Positions 10,081-22,500 of a stretch of 64,000 nt of DNA are shown here, piece by piece (within the stretch, counting starts at the first letter, position 1; each line of letters starts with the position of its first letter). Both the position numbers and the translations under genes were made by a program. Under the pieces are notes generated by a model, which was not told the DNA's origin, did no database searches, and saw only the letters and a program-made list of their open reading frames with translations. Location: the NCBI RefSeq assembly GCF_902148845.1, contig NC_043745.1, forward strand, positions 32,997,341 through 33,061,340, in the 5' to 3' direction. The stretch is from Salarias fasciatus (Eukaryota > Chordata > Actinopteri > Blenniiformes > Blenniidae).

Positions 10081-10515
10081 CTAAACAATGCCGAACTGCG
10101 CCAGGTCGCTGAGCTCCATGTCTCCGAAGGCCTCCCAGGGACAGACCACGTTGGCATCTACAGGAGACGAGAGCGGCAGGTTAAATGATGTGGTAACAAC
10201 ATACACTCTGAGCCAAAACATCAAGAAAAAAAGAACATTGGAAGAGTTTAAAGCTTATATACCTCCAAGGCCATCCATACCGGGTACATCACTGCCGAAG
10301 CTGTAGTGAATACAGTCAATATCATGTTTTGTCCACATGTGAAAAACAGCATTATTTACAGGCTAGTTTGATTTAACAGTGTTTCCATAATTGAATGTGT
10401 CTCACCCCTTCTGTCCAGCTTTGGGAGCTTTGCTCTTGAACTGGCGGGTCTCCTTCTGTTTGAATTTGGGAGGAGCCGCCTTGGTGCCCTCTGCTGCTGC
10501 TGCTGCTGCGTTCAT
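10081..10515 (-). CDS. pde6h: Cone-type PDE6 gamma (inhibitory) subunit, copy B
   Basis: Minus-strand gene with coding exons 10515-10406, 10300-10263 and 10157-10081 (stop TAG), all GT-AG, giving 74 residues. The start MNAAAAAAEGTKAAPPKF is set by the first ATG, just after a 3' splice site. The core [19 protein letters not shown] and the tail [20 protein letters not shown] are as in copies A and C; the middle is GFGSDVPGMDGLG. It inhibits the PDE6 catalytic core in cones. It points the opposite way to copies A and C, so the array is not a simple head-to-tail duplication. The exon phases match the other copies exactly. Family certain; paralogue identity not. Confidence 0.88.
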
Positions 10516-10752
10516 CTCTACAGAAAGAGAGGTGAGAAAGAGGAGGGCAGGTCTGAGTGATGAGATTAGATTACATCAGATTAGGCTGGATCAGGTACTG
10601 TCAAACAAATTACTTCCAACAGTCCCAGCAGCCCTTTTCATTTGTCTCTTCACAGTCTGTCAGTCACCCAACTGGGAACTTCCCACTTGGTAAGTTGAAA
10701 CTTTCATAGACCTCAAAAAACTGAGGTGACATTCATCAATTTGCTGAAATCT

Positions 10753-10753
10753 G

Positions 10754-10783
<30 letters not shown>
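10753..10783. repeat. Poly-A run
   Basis: About 31 adenines in the 5' intron of PDE6 gamma copy B (which is transcribed on the other strand). Confidence 0.9.
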
Positions 10784-10786
<3 letters not shown>

Positions 10787-11313
10787 TTTTCCTAATGAGG
10801 ATCTCCTGATGTTACAGGTGCAGATTTAATAAAAAATTTCACTTGCATATGTTGACTGAAAGTGCAATTTAGATATATTTTATTGATCAGTTGAGGTTTC
10901 TTTCCCCAGTGAGGTGAAAAGAAGAAAGAAAGCTCAAATTACCAGTTAAGACTCCTGTTCTATTTATTTAATTTTAAATGCACTTTTTATAAAATTGTAA
11001 TTGGTAAAAAGTCAAAGTACTTCTTACAATACACATTGTCACGTTTTTATCCATCAAACTGACTGTAGTTCGGATGTTTTTGCTGCTTACCCAAAGGTGA
11101 AGCCCACTGCACGTGTCTACCAGCCATTAACAGACTGCAAAGAGAACCGAATTGATAAGAATCAGACGTTTCCTTTTTGCAGATGACGTGAGTCTATTAT
11201 CAAAAAAGAAGTCACCTGAAAATACTTGTCCCATTAATAAAAAGACACAGAATTTTAAGAAACTCTCATCTAACTTTGTAATTACGTGTATGAAATAAAG
11301 CAAAGCCTCCTAC

Positions 11314-11388
11314 CGTATCCAGTGAGTGTGTCGACTCTTCCAGAGACGTTTGGAAGGTTCCCTGTCCTCACACCATCATTTATAAGCC
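11314..11388 (-). promoter_or_regulatory. pde6h: Promoter and non-coding exon 1 of PDE6 gamma copy B
   Basis: On the minus strand a TATA box (GGCTTATAAATG, 11388-11377) precedes a short leader ending in a donor (GGATACG|gtagga, exon end 11314). The layout matches the promoters of copies A and C. The start site is inferred. Confidence 0.5.
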
Positions 11389-11805
11389 ACTAAGTCGTGC
11401 TTGTTTTCCCAGCCATTCAGCCGTGTATTTTGAGACAGACTAATGGATAAGCCCCCTCAGGTGAGCGCAGACGTGTCAGCTGCCACATTTTCAGCCATTG
11501 TATAATAATTTCGCATTATGCAACGTTGTTTACCATAAACGTAAAAGTACTTCTTCCTTCGTCTTGACTGACGCAAGTCGAGTGATTACGTTTCCGGTTG
11601 TCAGATGTTCTGACGACTGAAAAACTGACTTTATTGCTTCTGGCAATTAACAAGAACCACTGTGGAAGTGAAATTTGTCCTGACATCCTGAAATACACTA
11701 CAGCTTGTTGGACTTTGCATTGATAATAAACATGCGGCTGATGGCATGAAGATTGTAGGTTGTTCAGGTTCATACAATTAGAAATAAAGAAATATGTTTT
11801 ATTCA

Positions 11806-11926
11806 GGTCACCAGTCCATCAGAAGCACATGTACAGCCATTTAAGAGTAATCAATTCACCTAACAAGCATTATTTTGGATTGTAGGATAAAGCAGTGCAT
11901 GCACAGGGAGAACATGGAAACTGGAA
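11806..11926. repeat. Dispersed repeat relic (copy 1 of 3 in the window)
   Basis: GGTCACCAGTCCATCA followed by a diverged stretch ending in GCACAGGGAGAACATG. The same word order occurs near 27877-28076 and partly near 42060-42150. It is a common, old, high-copy fish repeat whose class I cannot name. Confidence 0.5.
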
Positions 11927-11999
11927 ATGGGCTCATGTTCACCAATTCACCACTTTTATTTTATCAACATCCACATTTTTTGAAATAACATTTATTAAA

Positions 12000-12860
12000 T
12001 ATAATTTCAGTTACATCCTCAGCATGTGTCTCTGCTCTTTATTCACGTGTGTGTCGTCCCAGCGAAAGAGTTAGATATTGCATAATGAACACCGCCATCC
12101 CGCTCATAACACCCCTCCGTTTAGAGCATGTTCCTCATTGTACAAATCTCTCATGATCCCAATGGCTTCAGGGTCGGTTAAATGGGAGAGATTATTACCC
12201 ATAATCCTCTTTTTTTTCTCCCTGTACTCTCCTCTGGTGACCCCTGAGCTGTTTGTTTTGGCAACTGGTCATCAGACGAGATATCTCCGATACAAACCGT
12301 GTGATGGAAGATACTGGGAAAGGAACTACTGCTTTGAAAAGTTGATGGAGTTACAAAAATAACAACGGACACGGGAAAATGATATCTGCTGCCTTTCCTG
12401 TCAGTTAGAACCACCTTAATAACTGACGCTGTGTGATTGTTGTGTTGCCGCTCATCATTTGTTGAAGTTGCATCAGTCGTATCAAGGAAAAATTACATTT
12501 ATTTTAATCACAGCTGCTGTGATTAGAGATTAATATCTATTTTGTACAAAGTGACATGCTGGCTAAGTTAGTACAAGATTATACAGGTGTTCCTCCTCCA
12601 GCAAATAAGATTTTAATGAAATAGAAACTTCTAAAACAAAAGCTTCAACTCAAACTGGAGAGAGAGACAAAAAAAAAAAAAAAAAACCATTTCACGATCA
12701 TTTTTGATATTGAGTCACTGGGAAAAGTACACAGACTTCCATCAGCTCACTGACTGATAATCTTTAATGAAGTGACAGCTTTCATCTATCACAGTATCTG
12801 TCATAATTATGTAAGACAGAGAGTGTGGCGCTTAGTGACCCTCAATAGTTTGGCCTATTA
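12000..12860. other. Gene-free stretch upstream of PDE6 gamma copy C
   Basis: Chance frames only. There is a short A run near 12669. No recognised element. Confidence 0.5.
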
Positions 12861-12951
12861 AAGACCTCCTGACTTATGAGGCTTACCTGTAAGCCCTCAC
12901 CCAAAATACCTGGGCCTTTGTAGCACGTTGCCGGTGGGAGGACTTCAGGTG

Positions 12952-13096
12952 TATAAAAGCTGCATCAGCATCCAGCCACACAGAAAAGAGAGACTGCAAG
13001 AAGAAAGAAGATCCTGTCTTTGTCTTGCAGCTGCTTTTATTTGCTTCTTCTCTGCAAAGAGAAACTTCTCTGAAGTCCAAACTTCCAACCAAACAA
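12952..13096 (+). promoter_or_regulatory. pde6h: Promoter and non-coding exon 1 of PDE6 gamma copy C
   Basis: A TATA box (TATAAAAG, 12952-12959) is followed by an A/G-rich leader ending in a donor (CAAACAA|gtgagt, exon end 13096). The coding exon starts 1.39 kb downstream after an acceptor at about 14476. Confidence 0.6.
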
Positions 13097-14487
13097 GTGA
13101 GTGCATTTATATAAACTAATTTTGCAATAGCTAACACAAGCAAGAAAATGAGTGATGTGCTTTTTAAAAAGTTTATTCTATTCATCAGAGTTTAAAAAAT
13201 GTTTGATATTTTCTGGAAAGACTCATGTTGTAAAAAATTAATATGAAATGCATTTCTCTGCACCTCAGATTTATCAAAAATGTTACAGTTTCATTTTGTT
13301 AATTTCCATGTAATAATATTCAACTTATCTCATTTCTAATGTAAGCTTTCTGTGACTGCTGCTACATATATTTATCAGTGTTCCACCTTTTGTAAATCAG
13401 ATTGTTCATTTCTTTGAAAACTACAAATACAACACTCATCCCTGAATTTTGAAATTTCAGACACATAGAACTGTAGCGTTCTCTGTTCTTTTTCAAGACA
13501 TTTTGTTTGACTGTTTGAAGTTTTAAGTAAAGAAAATCCCAACCATTATCTCGTATTTCCTTATAACACTCAGAATACAAATCTATAGATTGCTGGACCA
13601 AGTCTCTCCAGCGGTATATGATGTTATATATACTAAAATCGATCTTCTGATTATTAAGACATTCTCTTTGATTTGTTCAAACTCAGCTGTCAGTATTTCA
13701 TCAGTTACCTAGAATGCAAATGATGTCTTTCATGTTATGAAGATTTAAATGTTTAACTTTGGCCGCATTCCTCACGTAAAGCACATTGTTTCAGTCATGG
13801 TATTGTAAAAGTGCTTTATAAATGAAAATGGTCAAATGCTGTGTGGTATTGTATGCAATGAAAATTAGGAAAATATAATCATTTTTAACATCTGATACAA
13901 AACTAAGAAAGCAAGTAGGGTCAGGCTGTCCTATAAAAACTTACATTTTCTATTATTGTATAGTGATAGCAATAACTGTGTTTTTTTCTTTTAATTATTC
14001 TACGTATTTGCGTTCTTGCCCACAATTTTTGAGATAGTAAAATGAATTTAAAAAAAAAACCCAAATCATTGAACATTTCCCCAGTCAACACTGCAGGTGC
14101 CTTGGTCAGCATGTTGAGGCACATCCAGGCATCTTAATGTGTTAAATATGCCCTTTGAGGATTAAATTATAATCTTAAAGGTAATCTGTGTCCCAGAACA
14201 CTCCAGCCTCTGTTAGATCATCCTCAGGTCAGATTGTGATCCTCTGTTTTCACACACTGATCCCTCACCTTTAATAGCTGAGCTGTCGCTTTGAGTCAGG
14301 GGGCCGCTAAGAGGATTAAATCTTGAGAATATGAGGTGTATTTATGACACTTTAGCTGAAAAGACCAAGTTATTAATAGTGAGTTTTATAAACAGTGGGT
14401 TAAACTCTTAAGGAGATAAACTTTTTCCTTTGTTGTATTTCTAATAAAGTTCAAATAAACCCTGTTTTGTGATCCAGAGTTGTAAAG

Positions 14488-14897
14488 ATGAATGCAGGAG
14501 TCACAGGAAGCGGAAAGGCCGCCCCTCCCAAGTTCAAGCAGAAGGAGACCAGGCAGTTCAAGAGCAAGGCTCCCAAAGCCGGACAGAAGGGGTGAGTCCA
14601 CCCTCGTTTTTCTACATGCATCATTTTATTTGTCCCCACAGCAGAATATTTAATCTTTTTCCCTTTCTCTCTGAAAGCATGGGAAACGATGTCCCAGGGA
14701 TGGAAGGCCTTGGAGGTGAGACAGAGTTCAGTTTTTCACTTTGAAATGAATACAATTAAAAAGTTCCTCCCTCATGAAAAGGCAATTATCTTCTATCAAT
14801 AAAACCATAAATGCTAATATATGAAAAGAGAGAGAACAGTACAGCTGTAAAAATACACAAAAGGAGTAAAAGAAAATATATAACTATTACACACACA

Positions 14898-14944
<47 letters not shown>

Positions 14945-15519
14945 AACAAACACACACACACACTTTTTTCCATTTAGTTTAAATTACTCAATATGGCATT
15001 AAGTAAGTTACTCAAATATTTTTTCATAAATAGCAGTAATTCAGTTATCATTTAAAATTTGTTGACTAACTTTAGTCTAATTTGTTACTGGTGAGTAAGC
15101 ATGAGTGTGAACACAATTCTGCAAAACTCCAATCTGGTATACTTTTAAATATGTAGTATAATGAAAAAATATATTCTAATTTTATAATTATACATCGGTT
15201 ACTGGTCTGTTATTTACATGTATTAAAACAAACTATTCGTGTACATTTTGCTATTTGATCATTATAAAGTGAGAGCAGCTCACCCCATATTCATTTTCTC
15301 AAGCTGATTCCTCCTAAAGTCTCAATCTTAGAGACGTCAGAAAAACTTTACAGAGAAGAAATAAGAAGAAAAGCATGAAACAGACAGGATGGAGGAGTGT
15401 AAATGTTTACCCATGCTCCCTTTCTCCTTCCCGTCCCTGCAGATGCTAACGTGGTCTGCCCCTGGGAGGCGTTTGGCGACATGGAGCTGAGCGACCTGGC
15501 GCAGTTTGGCATCGTGTAG
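14488..15519 (+). CDS. pde6h: Cone-type PDE6 gamma (inhibitory) subunit, copy C
   Basis: Coding exons 14488-14591, 14678-14715 and 15443-15519 with GT-AG borders give 72 residues. It starts [20 protein letters not shown] and ends [20 protein letters not shown], with [13 protein letters not shown] between. The core and tail are the same as in copies A and B; only the first dozen residues and a few linker residues differ. The role is inhibition of cone PDE6, relieved by transducin. The second intron (14716-15442) carries a CA repeat. Exon 3 is nearly the same at DNA level as in copy A, suggesting recent duplication or gene conversion. The family is secure and the exact orthologue is not. Confidence 0.88.
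14889..14962. repeat. CA dinucleotide repeat
   Basis: About 25 CA units plus an interrupted tail, in intron 2 of PDE6 gamma copy C. Confidence 0.95.
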
Positions 15520-15695
15520 ATTCCACCCTGGACCCAGAAAATGTGGTTTCATGTGTTTTTATTTTTTTGAGGTTGGGGTCATCAGGTGTGGGTTCAGAGG
15601 TCATGGTGGATCACATCTCTGTGATTTCAGGGTTTGTTTGTTTTTTTCTGGAGCCTGTTTCTGTAACCTGTCTTGCCATAATCAAACCCATTAGA

Positions 15696-15701
15696 AATAA
15701 A
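15696..15701 (+). terminator. Poly-A signal of PDE6 gamma copy C
   Basis: AATAAA 177 bases past the stop codon. Confidence 0.6.
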
Positions 15702-15839
15702 TATATTCTCTTTTTAATTATTTTTGCTACACAAATAAGCTACCTTGTAATTAGCTTTACATTCTCCTTTAATTATGTAAATCTGCCATTTCCTGTTAGA
15801 TTTGGTTCAGTCAATGTCGGTACACTTAAATAAAATAAT

Positions 15840-17270
15840 TTTCCTCTGACCGTTTGTTGTCCCATGTTTTACTGAGTTGCAGAAACTTTTCTTCCATATT
15901 TTCTGTAAAATAAATATTAAAATGTTGATACAAATCAGTTTACTACTTATTTAATCTACAGCAAATTATCTGAAATCTCTTTTAAGAGTAACATTCAAAC
16001 TTTCAGAACTATTCCTTTTCCTAAGTGGTGGAGCTGCTGTTATTACTCAAAAACCAGTGATTTGTTATTAATAAGTGAGTTGAATACTTAGTTGAATATT
16101 TTCTCCCAGAATATTGTTTTCTGGTGAAATTAAGATTCTACCGGACATGCTTAGTGTAGATCAGACTATTTTATGTTGTTTGGTTTGAGAAATTGAGCTG
16201 TAACAACTGACGCTAATCTTTATTTATTGAAAACTCAACTTAAAAAAGTAATAAAAGAAGTAACATGATATTCAGATGATGGTGAAAGACAATGATAGAA
16301 AAGTTCTGTGAACTAAAACATGCAAAAATTCTCATTTTCTTACTTTCTTACTCCACTTCAGTTGATTTCTGTTATATAAACTTACACTAACCCTTCAACA
16401 ACTTCTCTGAGCAGCAAACAAAGTATAGTCAACTAATATTAGCTTTTATGCTCCCACATTTATGACCACATAACAGTATGTATACTAATGTGTTATTGAC
16501 AAACAAAATGGGCACAACACTGTCTCACTGCCTCTTGTCTGTTTCAACATCACTGACATTTCACATGAAAAGTTTTAAAAAATGAAGTCTCCATGAAAGA
16601 TTATGTTTGAAAAAGGATATACAGATATTCATTTGCATTGATGATGTTATAATCCAAATCTTAAGGTTTCTAAATCCAAACATACCTGAGGAAAGTTTGA
16701 AGTCTCCCATCTAAAGCCGTAGCCTCATCATGGAGTCAGTGAAGGATTACCTGAAGAGGCCAGATTTACTGTAACAGATTTAATCTAAGATCTCAGAGCC
16801 TCATGACCAGAGAGATCTCCTTTACTGCTGCTGCTGTTGTGAAAGAAAGAAGTCATCCCATTACCCTTTTGATTAAACTTCATTTTCACTTTAATTAAAC
16901 ATCCATTTTTTTTATTGGAATGTGAGATTTTGTTTAAACAGCAAGGATTATCTGAGGCCAAGAGTACGTGAGAATTCAGAAAAATTAAATATAAACTGAA
17001 TGAATCCACATTTTGTATGTTGTTACTACATATTTGATGTAAGTGTACTTTTGAAAAAACAGGAGCAAACTCAAATTTATTTTTTCACAATAAATAGAAA
17101 TTTAAAAACAGTATTCAAAATGCTTAATCAAAGTATCTTAAAATAAAAGGATATTTTGAAAATGAAAAAAAACAAGAATTTTAGAATACTTAGGCATTTT
17201 AAATAGCATTTATAATTGATAATAAACAATTATTCAACACCATATATATATAGTGCGATCTATTTCAGCA
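15840..17270. other. Gene-free A/T-rich intergenic stretch
   Basis: No exon with plausible splice sites and coding bias, no recognised repeat and no clear regulatory cluster. Confidence 0.5.
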
Positions 17271-17274
17271 TTAA

Positions 17275-17934
17275 AGGGGCTGTATCATGTTCTTTTAGCT
17301 AGTCCAAACCCTAGAAATGGCATTAACATGGTAATAGTTTATTTTTGGCGCTAAGGAAAAGTCATTTTGTGTGAAATAAAAGAATTTCTGGGGCTAATTC
17401 TGAAACCCGGAAGAGAAAAACGCTCTGTTTCACTGAAATTCCGCCTCTCCCCCTGTGGACTTTGACTGTCAGCGAACTTGAACCAATCAGCGCTTCTAAA
17501 CAAATACGCTGGCTAGCGTTAGCTCTTTAGCTCTAGCTTCTCTACACACAAAGACACGCTAAAATGTCTTTTCCTGTTAGAAACTCACCAAGCGCAGACC
17601 CCTCAGACTCTTGCTCCTGCTTGATTGTTGCTTTCAGATGATGGTCAAAGTTTATCTCCGTAATCAGAGTTAGAAAAAAGCGGCAACGCTGATTGCCCAG
17701 GGCCTGCGGGAGGGGGGCTCAGGGGAGCCGTCTTCACAGTGTGACGTCAACGTGGGAAACAGACCGTTTTCACGGGTGCGGGAGGGGCTGCCTCTCTGAG
17801 CAGCAGAAACACGAGAAAAGCTCAAACACGCAGGCATGAAGGAAAAAAACGCTTTGGGGGTGTTTTTGGTGAGTACATAACTATATAACAAGGTTAAAAC
17901 ATACAAAAAGTGAATTTTGCATGATACAGCCCCT
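17275..17934. mobile_element. TTAA-flanked MITE, family A, long copy
   Basis: 660 bases with terminal inverted repeats AGGGGCTGTATCATG / CATGATACAGCCCCT. The left flank is TTAA; the right flank is TCAA, one change from TTAA. There is no transposase frame. A 238-base internally deleted copy with intact TTAA flanks lies at 57651-57888. The TTAA target suggests mobilisation by a piggyBac- or Kolobok-type transposase (inference). Confidence 0.82.
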
Positions 17935-17939
17935 TCAAA

Positions 17940-18786
17940 GCTTCACTACGTGACATTTACATGGGATCTCTGTTGTTAAGGCGACTCTCTTTGGTTTAAA
18001 TATTTCCCAGACTGTCTTGTTCTGCACACTGGCTGCTGTGGCCTTGTTTTTGTTCTGGCTGCTGATTGCTGATTTGTTTCACCTGTGGTGTGGAGGTGGC
18101 GTTCACTGCCCAGACTAGGAGCTGCTTTATTTAAGGGGACTGGAGACGTCACTTCCACGCCAGGCCATAACCGTGAGACCAGCATTTCGGCTCTCGGTGT
18201 TATGAACCGCTGTCTGACTCTGTGTCCCTCCGTCTTCAGTCTGTTGATCTTGACCTGTGCAGCCAGCAGAGTCTCCACTTGCTCTGCATCCCAGCCCCAG
18301 TCATCCACCTGCCGACACTCCAACCAAGACGTCTGCTCCGTATCTGTAACACTTTGTAAAGGATCTATGCAACTGTCTACACCTCAGATTAAGTTTGATT
18401 TTTCTAAGACTTTATTATTTTCATTAAAACCTTGAAACCTTATTTTGAACTTAGTCATTCTGCGATCTGTGTGCCTTCTGCAGCTGAGCCTGTGGGCACG
18501 TCATTGGAACATCACTCAACTTGGACAATGACTTTGGATGGATTTTCATTGAATCCCAGTGTAAACTGACCTCTCTCTGCACCCAGCTGAGTGACTAATA
18601 GTATAAGTCACCACAATCCCTCAGGTATTAAACTCTTTGGGTGTGTCCTCCATTGACCTCAGGTTTCTCTGTAGGTGGTTTCTATGTTAATGGCCAATAA
18701 TGTGACTCCCGACACTGTTGTGTTCTTTAAAGTCCGAATTAAGCAAAATCAGCCATTTTCTTCTAAACACCTTAAATAAGTCATAA
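17940..18786. other. Gene-free stretch, possibly old repeat
   Basis: G/C-richer than its surroundings, with a TTTATTTAAGGGG TATA-like motif near 18126 and an ATTAAAACCTTG end-like motif near 18424. It reads like a worn retroelement end, but I find no paired terminus. No host exon recognised. Confidence 0.3.
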
Positions 18787-18949
18787 ATGTATTTCTTTAC
18801 AACACATAAAAGGCATTTCTCCATTTATGATTTAATTTTGGAGGTATGTTCCAATTCGGAGGGGTTTACTTTCGGCCCTACCCAAAACAATGTGCAGCAC
18901 ATTGTTTTGCATTTACCTGTATTTGTGTTATATATATACACATATATAC

Positions 18950-18956
<7 letters not shown>

Positions 18957-19019
<63 letters not shown>

Positions 19020-19023
19020 ATGG
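18957..19023. repeat. TG repeat running into TGTA repeat
   Basis: About 22 TG units followed by ATGT units, bordered by short TA runs. Confidence 0.95.
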
Positions 19024-19515
19024 CCTCAAGATACTTTTACTGTATGTATGTATCGCTATATATATATATATAATGTTTTGCATGTAGTTATTGCAGTTGT
19101 CTTATTGCAAGTGAAGCTGATGTGTAGAGTTGTTTTTCTGTCGGCATATGTGAACAGCCACTATAGGGGGGCCTATGAACTCTCGGTAGTGCTGAACACA
19201 CCTCTTATGAAAGCCAGAGGCTTTAATTGAGTTTACCTATCTTCCAATTAAGAAGACACCTCTGAAGATCACCACTTCTGGCACCTTAGAGGAGAAGTGC
19301 AGCCAAACACGGTTAAGATTGGCCTGAACTTTGCCTGGATGAGTAAAAATCACATGAGGAAAGAGGATTATCCTATTTGCAGCTTAACTCGCCCTTGGAC
19401 GCTCACTGAGAGGCAGTTGTGTAAAGTTCTCTGGACTGAGAGGACCGTGCGAGCACCGAGGACCAAACAGACGTCCTTTCATCCAGGCAGACACATTTAC
19501 TTCATCCAGGCGATC

Positions 19516-22500
19516 ATGGGGCAAGAGGGAAGCCGCAGCGAGGAGATGGACCTGGCTCAGATTCAGGAGCTGTGCATCCTGTTCATGAAGGAGTGTCCCA
19601 GCGGGGCGCTTCACCTGCACGAGTTCAAGAGGATCTTCGGCGTCCCGAGCAACTCCTCGGAGGAGTGCCTCTACATCGAGACCATCTTCAGCTCCTTCGA
19701 CACCAACAGGGTAGAGATCCACAGATCACAGCCACACCAGATCAACCGCTTTCTCTTTTTCTGATAAACTGTGCTCCTCTTGCAATGTTGTTCAGAGTAG
19801 AGTGTGAATCTCTGTCATGTAACTGAAAATTAGAGGGGAGAAAACATCCATTTTTACCAAAAACTATCTTTGCTGGTTGATGCTGAATTGGCCCACATAT
19901 GAAACTGGACTTTACTGTTTTGTTCTTTTGAGATTAAAAATTTCCCTGAACAAAGTCGCTTTGCAACAAAATAATAATTTTATTCCGAGTACCTAAAAAC
20001 AGCAGAACCGAACTAAAGTAAGACTGTGTGGCTCTACAGTGGATTTATTTTTCTGAATTTGGTCCACATTGGAAAAACTTTATCCAGTCCTGGAGTCCTA
20101 TATATGCTGTGTTGTAAGTGCAGTATGGTTTAGATATAGTACCAAATGAAAGTAAAGAAACTTACAGCCTAAGACAATTGACTTAAACCACTTTTTTAGA
20201 TTTATGAAGCACTTTATAATTTTAATTTATGCAAGTCAGGAAAAGTATTTAGTACAGCTGCATCTCTTATCTCTGATCATTAACGTAGATAAGTTCGACT
20301 TGCCTCAATAATAAAATTAGCATTTTTTTAAATTCATATTATTACCATTACCATTTGCCACTGAGTTATTTTTCAATGTGCCCACAGGACAACACACTGG
20401 ACTTTCTGGAGTATGTGGCAGCACTTCATTTGATCTTACGTGGAAACCTTGAAGATCGACTGAAATGGTCTTTCAAGATGTACGACAAAGATGGAAATGG
20501 AAAACTGGACAGAGGCGAGGTGAAAAGGCTCATCAGGGTGAGAAGAGTCGACATTTCTGCTGAATTATGATATGTATCAACTTTCTTTAGCAGTCGTCCT
20601 TGAAAAGTGTCAATAATACAACCCTGACACACTTTATGACTTTTCTGCAAGAAATAGAATAGAGAGTTATGTAAAGCTCTCAGAAGTTACCTGATTTCAT
20701 AACCTTATATCCTGAAGGATTATAGTGCTGTCCCAGTGATGGCTGGATTAGAGTCAGGGGTCATGTTGTTTAGCTTCCCAGGGTCTAAAATAAGGTCAGT
20801 GTGGGGTCTGCTGAGGCTATTTTCAAAGTGAACATCCCTGCAGTGCTTTACAGTAAGCCTGTAAATTCACAAAGTAAAAGTATCTTGAGGCCTGATTGGC
20901 GGGCAGAAATTAGATAACATACTTTTACAGTTATCCTGTGGAACTTAAGGTAACTGTGTTACTATATTGGTATTGTTCAGCTTTTTGACCTGTTTAAAAT
21001 CTTTTAGAGAAAATAGGACATCTGAGAAATGGAATTTGTGTCAGATTGTATGAAACTTTGATTATCAATATAGTCAACAGAGTTTTTTTCTCAGCCCACT
21101 GCAAAAAGTGGTATATTTTTATGAAATGTATGACGTATGCCATAAAAAAACACACTTGCATGGACAACTCTACCTGAAATAAATGGAAATTTAGAAGCCT
21201 ATTTAGATCTTCCTGACAGAGGAAGAAAACCAACTCAGTTTAGTTTGATCAGTAGAAGAGCTGCAGTGCTGCTGTCTCTCTCTTTATCCTGATTCCCAAT
21301 CTCACTGTTACTTTCAGCATGAGTGTTGATGTCTTGAGAGAAAAAAAAACTCTGTTGCCCCAGAGGTTTCAGATCCCTGATCTAGTCTATGAGCAACAGT
21401 AAAATATGCTGCACATTCAGACCCAGACTTCCTTACAACATCGGCGTCTCGTTACAGATCATCCATAAAATCAAGCTCCAGACGGCGGACCTCAACATGA
21501 CTCCCACAGAGATCTGCGATCGGATCTTTGAGCTGGTCGACCAAAACAACGATGGTGAGTCGGTGCAGAGAGCAACAAGAGCTTAACTCATGAAGATCTT
21601 GAGCAGCATGTTTGTGTCATTTAGAGCAAGCCACCATGTGAGTGTGTTTAGATCCCCCATCAGTGACCTAAATAAAGACAGAAACAGTTGAAGGAAACTG
21701 AGGTCATATCACTGTTAAAGGAAAGGCAGACAAGCAGATGGAATTTTATAAAGGCTTCCGAAAAAAAAAGACATGATATTAAATATTAATTTAACTAGGG
21801 TTAGGGTTAGGATTAGGGTTAGAGGTATATTTTTGAAATGGGAAACAAGCCAGTTTGGAGAACCAAAAATCTTACTGATATTTGTATGTGAGAAAAAGTA
21901 AAGTAAGACATCTTTTAATTTTATATTCAGGTAAAGTACAGATAACTGATTAAATTAGGTTTCGGTTAAATTAATTTAAAAAACAAGAAGGGAAAAATTA
22001 GCCAAGATCTATCCCTCGGTAAAAGACGAGTGCAGCCGTTGCCACCTTTCTCCTGCCGATCATTCGCACATGTTCTGGGCATGTCCAAACTTGCAACAGT
22101 ATTGGGCAGAAATATTTAATACACTGAGTGAGGCATATGGGTTTTATGTTACGCCCAACCCTATCTCTGCGATTTTTGGTGTCTCCCCTTCCTCAGATCT
22201 GCCAAAAGCTTTAAAGCGGGCTATATCATTTACCACACTCTTGGCTCGAAGATTAATTTTACTCAATTGGAAGGTTTCCCATTCCCCTTCACATGTCCGA
22301 TGGATCCGTGAGGTGCTTTATAATCTTAAAATTGAAAAGCTGAGGTTCTCTATCAGAGGCTCAATCAAGGCATTTCATGCCACTTGGGGCCCTTTTCTGC
22401 GGTACTTTGATTCTCTAAATTTTCCTCAGAATATCGATTAAACAACATGAGAGGATGGGGGAGGGACTGTGGTATTAGGCTAAGCTGAAATTGAACTCTT

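Noticed and set aside
12078-12414. Overlapping frames on both strands (94 and 78 codons)
   Set aside because: No homology recognised, no splice context, no codon bias; probably chance.
17985-18450. Worn solo LTR or retroelement end
   Set aside because: A TATA-like TTTAAGGGG and an ATTAAAACC end-like word are suggestive, but no paired termini, target duplication or second copy were seen.
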